From: Tanytarsus gracilentus
Taxonomy: Eukaryota; Arthropoda; Insecta; Diptera; Chironomidae
Direction of reading: 5' to 3'
Assembly: GCA_038502055.1 (NCBI GenBank)
Contig: JAXRKN010000040.1
Coordinates: 1,488,001 to 1,552,000 of the forward strand
DNA length: 64,000 bases
A program made the position numbers and the translations under genes. Shown here piece by piece: positions 49,857 through 61,053 of this stretch. The notes below the pieces were generated by a model. The model was not told the origin of the DNA. It searched no databases and saw only the letters and a list, made by a program, of their open reading frames with translations. Each line of letters opens with the position of its first letter. Positions within the stretch are counted from its first letter, which is position 1.

Positions 49857-50295
49857 TTAATCCTCCTCGGTGAAAAACATCTGGAGTAGCTCTGGTTTTA
49901 GTAATTGATCGCCTTCTAGTCGTTGAGGTTTCTTCCATCGAATTAGAGTTGGGATGACACTTAAGTTTGTATCTTTATTTTTTCGAAAAGGATTCGATAT
50001 ATCCTTCCAAAATGCTCGATCGCCAACATCCACCGAAATAAAAACGCAATCGTCGGTTCCATACTGATTTAGAGCTTCTGCAATGAATGGTTCAGCTTCA
50101 ACGCAGTCAGGGCACCAACTTTAGCGAATTAAAAATAGTTTTATGTAAAATCATAATCAAATTAAGTTTTATTTACGATTTTCCTTCCGAATCTTTTTCA
50201 CCGCTAAAAAGAATGTTGATGGTTTTTGAAGATTTAAAGTTCTTCATAAACTCGATGAAATTCTCGTATCCAGCCACACTATGTTTCTCAGCCAT
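49857..50295 (-). CDS. TXNDC17: Thioredoxin domain-containing protein 17 (TRP14) homologue
   Basis: Small cytosolic disulfide reductase of the TRP14 family, which reduces cystine and some protein disulfides using thioredoxin reductase. Exons 50295-50177 and 50118-49857 join in phase 2 across a 58-bp intron, giving 126 aa against about 123 in vertebrates. The active site is WCPDC, the family hallmark (ordinary thioredoxins have WCGPC), and the codon before it is split by the intron. Upstream strand INILFSGEKDSEGKS matches the typical lead-in of the family, and VGDRAFWKD with SVIPTLIRWKKPQRL, including the cis-Pro (IPT), follows. The start is the only ATG giving the expected length. Start codons of this gene and EIPR1 are 141 bp apart. 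Confidence 0.95.
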
Positions 50296-50436
50296 TTTCG
50301 ATATTGAATTGAATTGCTCTTGAAATTTTACTTGAAAATAAAATTGATAAGATAAAAAAAATTATTCACACTTGTGCACCCTTTGGAGCTTTTGAAAGCT
50401 TTCAGATTTTTTGTTTACAAAAAAAAAAGAAGTGAA
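50296..50436. promoter_or_regulatory. Shared upstream region of TXNDC17 and EIPR1
   Basis: The two divergent start codons are separated by just 141 bp, the shortest such gap in the window. Both core promoters must be compressed here or extend into transcribed sequence. Confidence 0.5.
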
Positions 50437-51486
50437 ATGGAAAATAATTTAATTTACGGCATACAGAATTCTCCAATAAGAAGTCTTGTAGCTCAACAGG
50501 ACTCGGAAGAGATTCGCTTCTTTGTTGGAACGCAAGTGATTAATCAAAGCAATCAAATTCATTTACTCGAGCTCGAAGACAATGCCGATGGAGAAAAATT
50601 AAAATCCAAGATTTTTTCACACGAAGGAGAAATCTGGAAATTGACATCGTGTCCAAACGATAAGCTTCTCGGTTGCGTTTACAGCACTAATCTTATAATG
50701 AAGACGGCTATATTGAAAATTCCCGAAGACATTTTCAATGATCCACAGGAAGTTCTTGAATTCGATCAGATTGAGGTTTTGGATATTGATGGAACTGAGA
50801 TAAAGACGACTGAATTCAATCCGACAGATAACACCGCCTTAGCGACAGTAACAGACTCAAAGCTGCACATTTTGAATAGGGCTGAATCAAAGACACAAGT
50901 TGTTGCGGAAGTCAACACTAAGAATACGGGAAAGTTTATTGGAGGAAAATATTTTAACGCTAATCAATTCGTCGTAATGCATGAAAATGATATTAAATGC
51001 TACGACACGAGAGAGTCAAATCTTATTGCCTTCGAAATACCAAATGCACACATGCAGCCACTTAAAGATCTCGATATTAATCCAAACAAGGCGTTTTCGA
51101 TCGCGACAACATCAGATGAATTAAAAATTTGGGATGTGCGACACAATAAATCGCCGGTTTTCTCTCGTCGTGATCATCAACATTGGATAACTTCCGTTTC
51201 TTTCAATAAGTTCCATGACCAATTAATTTTAACATCAAGTACCGATGGAAGTGTGTTGCTAACATGTGCTGCATCGTGTAGCTCGGAAAGCAATTCAGGC
51301 GACACAGAAAGGGCTAAACCTCAACTAACGGATGGTCTCTTGGAGAAGTTTGAGTATCACGAGGATTCTGTGTATTGTGCTGAGTGGAGTGGCGTTGATC
51401 CTTGGATATTTTGTTCGGTCTCATGGGATGGTCGAGTTGTTATTAAAAAAGTTCCGAAAAAATACAAATATCAAATACTACTTTAA
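50437..51486 (+). CDS. EIPR1: EIPR1 (TSSC1) homologue, EARP/GARP-interacting WD40 protein
   Basis: WD40 protein that binds the EARP and GARP tethering complexes and supports endosome-to-Golgi traffic and dense-core vesicle cargo sorting. Single exon of 349 aa. It opens MENNLIYGIQNSPIRSLVAQ, close to the family N-terminus (YGLEFQARAL-type segment), then HEGEIWKLTSCPNDKLLGCVYS, AHMQPLKDLDINPNKAFSIA, DELKIWDVRHNKSPVF, HHWITSVSFN-type repeat, STDGSVLLT and YHEDSVYCAEWSGVDPWIFCSVSWDGRVVI, and ends with a basic PKKYKYQILL. The DPWIFCSVSWDGRV segment before a short C-terminus is characteristic. The reading frame stays open upstream to 50374 but 50437 is the first ATG. It is the only intron-free conserved gene in the cluster. 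Confidence 0.93.
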   Translation: MENNLIYGIQNSPIRSLVAQQDSEEIRFFVGTQVINQSNQIHLLELEDNADGEKLKSKIFSHEGEIWKLTSCPNDKLLGCVYSTNLIMKTAILKIPEDIFNDPQEVLEFDQIEVLDIDGTEIKTTEFNPTDNTALATVTDSKLHILNRAESKTQVVAEVNTKNTGKFIGGKYFNANQFVVMHENDIKCYDTRESNLIAFEIPNAHMQPLKDLDINPNKAFSIATTSDELKIWDVRHNKSPVFSRRDHQHWITSVSFNKFHDQLILTSSTDGSVLLTCAASCSSESNSGDTERAKPQLTDGLLEKFEYHEDSVYCAEWSGVDPWIFCSVSWDGRVVIKKVPKKYKYQILL

Positions 51487-51914
51487 AAATAAGTTAAATA
51501 AACTTTTAAAAATTTCATATTTATTTAATTCTTCTAAGATATATTTTTTTTTCTTTTCTGAAATTTCAAGATAATTTCCTTAAATAATAAATTCAAGAGG
51601 GGGGAAAATGTGTTAAACTTAATAGTATCCAAAAATCTATCATTTGTTGTAAGTGCACTTCATTTTCATCATTCAACAAAACTTTTTACAATCTAATTCA
51701 AAGTGCTCTATAAAAAAAATTAAATTATGGCTTATTTACAGAAAAAATTAAAATTTTGAGAGAGAATCGAGGATATAATAATATGTAAAAGTACATTGCG
51801 TGCGTGTGTTTGTGTATATATAATCCGTTGAAAAAAAAATTTATAGAAATTTTTGTGATTTTTTACAATTTGAATTTCTCTGTCATCTGAAAGGCATTTC
51901 TTGTTAGCAGTTTA
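51487..51914. other. Convergent 3' region between EIPR1 and JIL-1
   Basis: A 428-bp AT-rich stretch holding both 3' UTRs. No other gene seen. Confidence 0.6.
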
Positions 51915-54900
51915 TCAGTATTGATTTCTTAATTTTAGCGGGAAAATGTTGATTGCTGACTTTTCCATTGGCTCTGGCTTTGTAAATCGAGATGGTATGA
52001 TTGACGGCTGCAACTTATTATCAACATAACAAGTTCTCACACTGTTGAGCCGTTGCTTGAATTTCGGCGATAAATTTTGAGCTGGTCTCTGCAAATACGA
52101 TATATCAATAGCGGAACGTTCCTCCTTCTTGATATTCAAATTCAGAGCTAATCGATCTGTTACTGGAATAACTGCTGTCTTTTTATCCTTTTGTCGTCGT
52201 ATGCGTGTTGTTCTCACATTCTTTAAGCTTACCTCTTTGTCCTCCTCCTCTAAAGTGGCAACTTTTAGAATCTTTCCTTCAAATGCTGCTGATGGCTCAA
52301 CTTTAATTTTTCTCTTCCTACCCCGCGTTTCAACTTTTTCGCCGTTATTCTTTTTTGTTCTTGCATAAGGCTGTTTTACCTCAATAGTTACGGTGTTAAC
52401 TGCTTCCTGTTTAATCTGTTCAATTTTCAAAGTTTTTCTTGCCTTTTTTGTCACAGTCACGAGTTCATGTTCATTTATAGGACGCTTCGGTGCACGGGTT
52501 CTTTGTGTTGATTTCTTTTCGTCTTTCTTAGTTTGTAGCTTTTGAATTTCGGCGAATTTTTGAGCTTTCTGAAGTGCTTGGCAAGTGCGAACAGGTCGCG
52601 AAGAATTTTGAGGCACATTGACATTTTCTAGTATAGCTGTCACTTGTTGTTTGGGAACAATTTGTTCTTTCTGTTGAACTTTCGAGGATCTCATAGTTTT
52701 CATCTTGGCTGCTGCCTCAACTTTCGTAGGCTCAACCACATTGCGAGTATTAACAATCTTTTTCTTTCGTCCCCTTCGAGGTATTTCCACACTTAATACT
52801 TGGTTACTGCTAGTCTTCTCTTGCTCGTTGGATCTCATTCCATTAAAAAGTTCAAAATATAGCAAAACAGCAGTGCTCATTATGTCTGGTTTGCTGTCGC
52901 AACTAAATCCAAAGCAGGGAAAGTTATTATCGTTCTCCGATTCCATGACATCGAAGCCCTTGAACTTTTCTTCAGATTCGACAACTAAATTGAGCGGAAG
53001 TCCTGTTGCTACTGTTTGATTTTTGGGCATGTGAAGATCGAGAGGGGAGCTTTTTAGCATTTGTGGTGTTTTCTTTGCTTTTTGACTTGCACGAGAGCGT
53101 AACTTTATGGGGGTGCGCAGTTTAGATGTGAGAGTTTTCGGAATTGCTGGAGATACCTCTTCGTGATTTTCTTCCTGCAGTGAAATTTCTTTGGAAGGGG
53201 CAGTAATCGTTGGCTCATCTTCAAGTAATTTCTCTTCAATCTTTCCATTCGATTTGAGACTTAAGTTCTCCGGCTCAATCTGTTCCTCGATTATCGGCAT
53301 TACCATTTCGTCTTCATGGCTTACAGAACTCCCCTCATTTCTATCGGACATAACAATACCACTACTACTGTCACCAGTTGATCGTGTCTCGTCACGGTTC
53401 TCATTTCGAAAATCATCATCGTTAATAACGATCGCATCATCTTCCGAACCAGTACGGTGTAAACTTGCATTATAGCTCTGATTTTCGAAATTAGTTAACA
53501 TCCAAGGATGATGAAGCACTTCATCAAGAGATATGCGCTCTGACTCGTTAACTCTAATCAATTGGATTATCAGATCTCTTGCTTCAATAGAACTTTGGCT
53601 CCAGCGAATGTTGTCCTTATTGAAGAGACCTTAAAAAAGATTAAGAGAGTTATAAATTTTAAATTCAAAATAATTAGTTAAGTTTTTACCGTTGCGAATG
53701 TTTTCTGTGATTTGCATGCGAAAATTTCGCTCATCTTGCTCGTTTACGTTGTTGCTGAGAGGCTTGAATGGTGTATTGCCGCATAGCATTGTATAAAGGA
53801 TCACACCGAGTGACCAAAGATCGCGAGATGGTTTCGTTTCGCACCTCACAAGACTTTCGGGTGCTGCATAATCGAGTGTGAAGCATGGTGGACTCTCTTC
53901 AGAGCTGATTTTTTGAGCGAATCCAAAATCAACAATTCTCAGCTCAGAATCAACTGATGAATCCACAAAGAGGATATTTTCTAAACGAAAAAAAAAATAT
54001 TATTTTATAAAAGTTTTCTAAATATTTAACTAATGCGTTTTTTACCTGGCTTAAGATCCTTGTGAATGATTCCCTTCGAATGCATAAAGATGACAGCTTC
54101 GACAATTTGCTTAAAGTATGAGTGAGCTGTATTTTCCGCAAGAGATCCGCGATCTCGAATTCTGCTGAACAATTCACCGCCGCTCAGCAATTCAAAAATG
54201 ATGTAGTTGAAGCGTTTGTCTTGAATTGTTTCTACCATCTTTACAATATTCTTATGGTTTTGACACTTTTTTAATGCCTCTATTTCAAGTGATGCATCGT
54301 GATCTAACTTTAGAATTTTTACGGCAAATTCCTCGTGAGTTTGAATTGATCTGCACTTCATGCATAGCGAATATGTTCCATCTCCAATCGGTAATTTGTC
54401 CTCAACGAATTCATACTTCTCAAAGAATGCCGATTTATTCTAAAAGATTAATTATTAAATATTATTATTTAGGCGCTATTTGATTTAATTTACTCACTCT
54501 CTTATGTACTTTTAGAACTTCTTTGAGGCTAGGACGATTCATTTCTGGCGGGCTACCTGTAATGTTCATTTCATCCAATTTTAGCTTTACATCTGGCTGC
54601 TCTTTCTTGCTCCTCAGCTTTGGCGCAACAAACGAATAGCCTATAATGAGATTACATTAAAAGTTTGAATATGTGAATATGTGAATATGCTTACTTTTGA
54701 AAAAGTTCTTCCCATTTGGAGCAGTAAGTTTGCCACTTTCAGCGGGGCCATCTTCAGCGGGCTGAGTGGTGAAGTCTTCTGAGAACTGACTAACATCAAA
54801 CTTATTTTTCAATGTTGGTTTCATCGGTGCATTATAGCGCTTTTCAGTCAAAATATCCCATTTGATTCCTCGGAAAAACTTGTGCTTTTTAAGTTCATCG

Positions 54901-56364
54901 GCATCGCGTCGATAGCCCAATCGTTTAGTTGGATCCTTCTCGAGGAGCTTCAATATTAAATCTTTCGCGTCTTTTCCGATCTAAAAATTAAAAATATTAC
55001 AAACTAATTTATTGATGATTTTTCTTTCAACTCACGGTTGTAGGAATGTTAGGAGCTTGCCTTTGTATGCGCTCGGATATAAGTTGCTGATTGCTATCCT
55101 CTCCTTCTCGCGAAAATGGTGATTGACCGCTTAAAAGCTCAATGATCAGCACACCGACACTCCACCAGTCAACTTTTAAATTTAAAAAAGTCGAACGTTA
55201 TAATTTTGAACACTATTTAAATCATGATTTGACATACCATTGAGATCATGTCCAATACCATTTGGGTTGACAATTTCGGGAGCCATGTACTCTATTGTTC
55301 CGCAATAGCTCATCGCACGAGCATTATCTGTGAGTTCCTTAGAAAGGCCGAAATCGGTTATAATAATGTGACCATCTGCGTCCAGCAAAATATTTTCCAA
55401 CTTTATGTCCCGATAAATAATGTTGAGCTGCAAACAATTTAAAAGTAATATAAACTTTCTTTTGGTCACGATTTATCAACTTTCTTACCCTATGCAATTG
55501 CTCTAGAGCCACGATAATTTCAGCAATATAGAATCTAACTTGATCCTCACCAAAGTGTTCCGACCTGTACAGATGACTAAATAGCTCTCCTCCCTGTACA
55601 AACTCCATCACAAGGTAGAGTTTTTCAGCAGTTTGGAAAGCATAGTATAGGGTAGCCAAGAATGGACAACTTATGACTTTCTCGAGGACCTCTCGTTCAG
55701 TTCTTGTGTGCTCGGTAGTCTTCTTCTTCTGTGTAACTTTGTTTTTCTCCAGAACTTTCATCGCATACAGTTGTCCCTTGTCAAGGCCATCTAACTTTTC
55801 AACTAAGAACACTTTTCCATAAGCACCAGTTCCAAGCAATTTGTGGATCTTGAAGTTTCTTATGCTAACTTTATCCTCTGAATTTAGTTCAACTAAAAAT
55901 TTAATATTTTTTGATGAGAAATGCAGTTTTTTTGTTGTTGTAAAATATGAAACCTCGTGTGTTTATGCAAACTTAAATAAAAATAAAAATTGTGAAAATT
56001 TACCCTCTGTGTTAATTTTGGACAGGCGTTCAATTTCTTCGTTAAACTTTTGGTAATCGTCACTGACAACGACGATGTCACTTGACGTGCTTTCACGATC
56101 CGAGTCCTGATTGTTGTTTTGTTCGTTTTTCGAAGATTGATCATTATTATGTGACGTGTCCAAGCCGTCTTGACTGTCATCCGAATCTATTTCTATTACT
56201 TCATTCGACGGATCCTCCTCCTCGGACTCTTCACTTTCGTAAGCTTCCATTTGTCGAGATTTTGTTATAGGTTTTTGCTGATTTGACGTTTGGCCATTCT
56301 TCACTGCAGCATCACCCTCTTCATCAGTTGTATCATCATTTCTTCTTTGATCTCGACGAGTCAT
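51915..56364 (-). CDS. JIL-1: JIL-1-type tandem histone H3 kinase (MSK family)
   Basis: Chromosomal kinase that phosphorylates histone H3 Ser10 in interphase and limits heterochromatin spread in flies. Nine exons: 56364-56004, 55892-55489, 55427-55238, 55172-55036, 54980-54695, 54640-54498, 54439-54046, 53980-53690 and 53629-51915, about 1,306 aa. An acidic Ser/Asp/Glu-rich N-terminus (1-130) leads to an AGC kinase: GTGAYGKV (141-148), Lys166, YRDIKLEN, DFG 280-282, CGTIEYMAPE. An AGC tail follows with the hydrophobic motif FFKSYSFVAP. The second, CaMK-like kinase (about 516-780) has a divergent P-loop (IGDGTYSLC), Lys548, HKDLKPEN with Lys in place of the usual Arg of HRD, DFG 656-658 and YAAPESL. 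The last 520 residues are a basic, Lys/Arg-rich disordered tail; MSK kinases lack this length, and fly JIL-1 has a C-terminal chromatin-binding region. No polyadenylation signal was fixed. Confidence 0.93.
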
Positions 56365-57906
56365 TTTTACTCCGTTTATTGTTGTTTTTTTGTTAATAAA
56401 TTTACTTCTAATGTTTACTTCAGTTGCTCTTTAAAGTATGTGTCACATTGTTGTCGAGCACTGAAAATAATTTAAAGCACATATTTAGAATAATTAAAGT
56501 AATACTTTATCAATCACCCACATTAAACATTAAACTGCGGTCAGTGTTAAAATTTAATAGAATTTTACATTAAATCAACCGGGTGGTGGAAAAGATAAAA
56601 AATTTAGAGTTTAGTCATAATATATATATGTTACTCTCTTATCTAGTCAATATTTAAGATGATTTTCTTCCTATGTACTCATAAATATGTCGTCTGATTT
56701 TATCTTTTCCAATGTTTTTTAGCGTAATTCTTTTCAAGATTAAAGGAATCGATGTAAACTGCATATAGTGCGTTTGTGAAAAAGAATGTACGTGCAAAGT
56801 AATACGTGAGTTTTTCTCTCCTTATATATTCTTATGATCGTCAACGAAAAAAGAAAATCCGTATGCAAGAACTAATGTATTCGATTATAAAACATTTTTG
56901 TGGAATTGTCCGAAGACAAGAATTGAACTACTTTCACTTTCAAATTGGATTACTGTTGCGGATGTGTAAAGGGAGCCTCCTCCGATAATGATGAAATTCC
57001 ATTACACTATCACTCCTTTTCTGTTTTCTGCTTCAATATTTCTTGAAGGCACTGATGTAACAATATTTTTTCCACATACTCATCACAATGTTCTAGTGCA
57101 AGTCTAATTAAACAATTGCATTATTACTCACATTAAGCAGTATGACCTCAGGAAGTGTTTTTTCAATATTATTTTTTCTTTCCGATGATTTTTTTCTCTT
57201 GCTTTAACCTAAATATTTTCAAAATGTCCAAATTATCACCTTGCTCTTCACTTTTAAAAGTCAAAAGTCCTTTTAAGATGCTAACTTGACAATTGTAAAC
57301 ATTGGATTTTCCATTAATTGCCAATCTATTAGCCACAAGTGCAGAAAAACAACACGAAATGTCTTTTTGAAATGGCTTGTACTTCCACTCTTTTTTTTCT
57401 TCAAAAATAGACTCTATTTGATGCGTTTAAGTCTTAACCTCGCCTAAATCTGATCAATTAACTACTTTTATCTTTTATTCACTTCTTTTTCGCGTTCTTG
57501 ATGCTGTTTTTTGAGGATAATTTTAATTTTGTTCAAGTACAGTTGAAACGACTCAAATGAAACGACTTGCAATTGAGCAAAAAGCGCTTTTCAATTAGGC
57601 GAAAAAATTCAAATTTCTCCGAGTTTTAAAAAATAACCTAAGGAGGTAGTAACTTTTTGAATGTTTTTATTGATATTAGACCGACAAAGTAAGAGAAAGT
57701 ATTTAGGTAAATAATCAATTAAAACTTAATCTTCTTTGCACTTTTATGCTTTTAATTTTTATAACGTTCATGAAATTTTTAAATATCAACTTTTTCAAAT
57801 CGTTATCATTACCCTACGCAGCCGTTACAAAAAAAAATAATTCAAAAAGTGCTCATATTCTCAATTTTATTTTATTTAACTATTTTACTGCCTTTCATGA
57901 TTGAAA
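56365..57906. promoter_or_regulatory. Divergent upstream region of JIL-1 and Greatwall
   Basis: A 1.5-kb AT-rich stretch between divergent start codons of two mitosis/chromatin kinases. It must hold both promoters and possible noncoding 5' exons. No coding sequence is supported; small frames (60 codons) look random. Confidence 0.45.
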
Positions 57907-60434
57907 ATGGATAACTCTAAACAGAATAATGAATCTGCTCATTCGGACACAAGTCAACAACACGAACAAGTGGAAAGTTCAATGATTTTTAGCAATATTA
58001 ACCAATTCACTAAAAATAATGAGTCTGCTGTAAGTATTTCATGAAATTATCTCGCACACATTTAAGCTAATATCAAAACTGTTGATGCTTTAGACACAGG
58101 TCACTGCATTGCCTCCAAATCCACCTTCGATTCTGGACTTTTGCATAGTTAAGCCAATTTCACGAGGTGCCTTCGGAAAGGTTTTCTTAGGCTATAAAAA
58201 CAACAAACCAAATCAACTGTTTGCGATTAAGGTAATTAGGCAGACACGTTAGTTACCTGTGCATAGTTAAAATTTAATTTTTATTAGGTGATGAAAAAAT
58301 CCGAGATGATACATAAAAATATGGTTTCTCAAGTGATTTCGGAGAGAAATTGTCTGGCTCTATCGCAATCTCCGTTCTGTGTCACGCTTTACTACTCACT
58401 TCAGACAGTTTCGAGCATTTACTTAGTTATGGAATACATGGTGGGTGGCGATTTAAAGTCTCTCCTTCACGTTTATGGTTTCTTCGATGAGTCAGCTGCT
58501 CGATTTTATTGTGCCGAAGTCCTTTTAGCACTGCAATATCTACACAGACATGGAATAATTCATCGTGATATTAAACCGTGAGATATAATAAGATTTCTTT
58601 TAAAAATAAATCATAAATTATGATTTCTGTTTAAGGGACAACATGCTGCTAAGTTCTAATGGTCACGTAAAGCTCACGGATTTTGGCTTAAGTAAAATCG
58701 AGATCCGACGTGACTTGGAAATTTCCGACTTTTTTAATGGTTCACCAAACCTCAATGCTCGAACACCAGGCCAGCTTCTCTCGCTTACATCTCATCTCTC
58801 GTTTGGTATAAAAAACAGAGTTAATTTTTGTCCATTCAATTGCAACATTTAATTTTTTTAGGTTCCGCTGACAGACAGCAAGTTTTCATTTCGAGAATCA
58901 AAGAGCCCGAAAATGAAGCATGTACAGGGGACGAGAGTAAAATCTCGGGAGTTTCTCCTTTCTTCTCGGCCGAGGACATGAACATCTCAATGACTAGCTC
59001 ATCAGTGTCGGCTAAAAAAGTAACAAAGACAGTAGAATCGTCGGCTTCAAGTTACGACACTGCGGAGGGAAGTTCTTCAACAGGTTCAAGTTTCTATACA
59101 GCCTCTGCAAATGAAATTCGAATTCAACTAGACTCGGATAGTGACAAAGAAAACTATTCACGAAATTTCAATTTTTCTGGTCCGCGAATCAAGAGCATTA
59201 GCAATTTAAGATTTTACGAGGACTCTGGCATTTCGAGTCGCAAAAGTGATGGAAGCCATATCCATCACGAGATGTCCAATGACTTTATGCATAGTCTGGG
59301 ATCAGATATGTCTAAATCGGGCTACATAAGCGATTCAAGCAAACTGAATGAGCTTATCTCGCCTGTGTTTGCCGGAAGAAAATCATTTAAACGTCCCGAT
59401 GTTAAACGAAAACGAACGTTGACATCTCGGGCAGATTACTCTGCTGATTGTGAAAATAGTCAACATACGGGTCTCACTCAAGAAATTCTCGATATCGATA
59501 TTGGGAGCAGCACACCAAAGAAGCAAAAATCAAAGACTGAAGAAATCGCTAACAAGACTAGACAAACGCCACCAGATGAAATTCAAATCAGTGCCATTAA
59601 TTCAAATGTGATTGTGTCGACGCCCGTGTCTTCTCAAAAGTTAACACGCAACAAGAAGAAAAATAATGTACTACGCTTTGCGCTTCCGCATTCTTCATTT
59701 GAACGTCAGAAAAAATTGGAAGCACTCGAATATGTAAAAATGTCCGAAGATCCAGCAATGTCACCGATAACGAGTGGAAATAGAAATAATGAAACTACTC
59801 CTAAAATGGCGAAAACTCCATTCAGAACACCAAAGAGTGTACGACGTGGAAATATTGTTTCCTCTGATGAAAGAATTCTAGGAACACCTGACTATTTGTC
59901 GCCTGAATTATTATTGAGGTTTTTTCTTCTATCTCCTTTAAATTAATTTTAAATTTTAAACTTGTTATTTTATTTACAGACAAGGACATGGTCCTGAGGT
60001 TGACTGGTGGGCCCTTGGTGTATGTCTCTATGAGTTTTTAACAGGAATAACACCATTTAATGATGAGACCCCACAGAAAGTTTTTGAAAACATTTTACAA
60101 CAGAGTAAGTCACGAATTTTTTTATTTGTTAAAAAGGTCAAAGCTATAATTATGCACAAACATTTTGACAGACATTGAGTGGCCTGTTGAAGACGAAGCG
60201 CTCTCAAATGATGCTGTGTTTGCCGTGAAGTCGATGCTTACTATGGACCCCGCTCAAAGACCAGGCGCCGATGAGTGCATGAAAATGAGCTTCTTTGAGT
60301 CAATAGACTTCGATAACATTTGCAAAATGGAGCCACCATTCAGGCCAGAACTCGACGATCCTCATGACACTGGCTATTTCCGTGCTCGCAATGAAATGCA
60401 ACATCTTCACTTGTCAAACTTTGAATTTAGTTAA
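57907..60434 (+). CDS. gwl: Greatwall kinase (MASTL)
   Basis: AGC kinase that phosphorylates Endosulfine/Arpp19, which then inhibit PP2A-B55 to allow mitotic entry. Seven exons: 57907-58029, 58094-58231, 58288-58577, 58636-58805, 58862-59918, 59980-60104 and 60172-60434, about 721 aa. Kinase lobes: PISRGAFGKVFLGYK (about 61-75), Lys87, HRDIKPDNMLL (179 onward), DFGLSK (199-204). The activation segment is interrupted by about 375 residues before GTPDYLSPELLL (581-592), the defining split of Greatwall/MASTL. The C-lobe (GHGPEVDWWALGVCLYEFLTG) and a short AGC tail with RARNEM...NFEFS complete it. The insert is Ser/Thr-rich with many T-P and S-P sites (TPKK, TPPD, SPIT, TPFR, TPK), fitting CDK control, and lies mostly in one exon. 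It is somewhat shorter than vertebrate MASTL. Confidence 0.97.
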
Positions 60435-61053
60435 ATTTCTTACATAAATTTTTTCATAAACTTTTATTTTACTGATCAACTTTTACACACACACGTTTGA
60501 TGCTTATATATATATTTAAAGACCAATTATAATTTTTTAGTTTCATACGAACAAACGATTATTTTGTGCACACTGATTATATGTATGAAATTTTAAAAAT
60601 TGCTTTTTGTGAAGAAAGAGAAATAAAGTATTTAAGCAAAATACAAGAGAGATTTTGTACAATTTCAGCACTAAAAGCAGCAATTTTTTGTTATTTACAA
60701 TGATCATCAACACACGAAGGAATTAAATTTAAAATTTGTAAAGGGATTTCATTTTTTTTATATAATTTTAAAATACATGAACTGTACGTCTTTCCTCTCA
60801 CATTGACATGCTTGCAGGTGTTTTAAAAACACTACATGTAAATTATAGTCATGATAGTAATTCTTCATAATAAATGTGAAATGGCAAAAACTTGAGAGAG
60901 TAAGACGCTAGGTTCCATAAGAATAAAATATATTATAAAAAGAAAAGTTGTAAAATTGTAGCATGCAATCCACACGTTAAATGGGAAAATTGATTTTTAC
61001 TTTCCCTTATTCTCACGAGTTCTCATAACTCACTCGCGCGATGTAACAGCAGC
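60435..61053. other. Convergent 3' region between Greatwall and the cysteine-rich membrane protein gene
   Basis: AT-rich DNA with plausible polyadenylation signals for Greatwall (AATAAA near 60,623). No gene seen. Confidence 0.55.
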
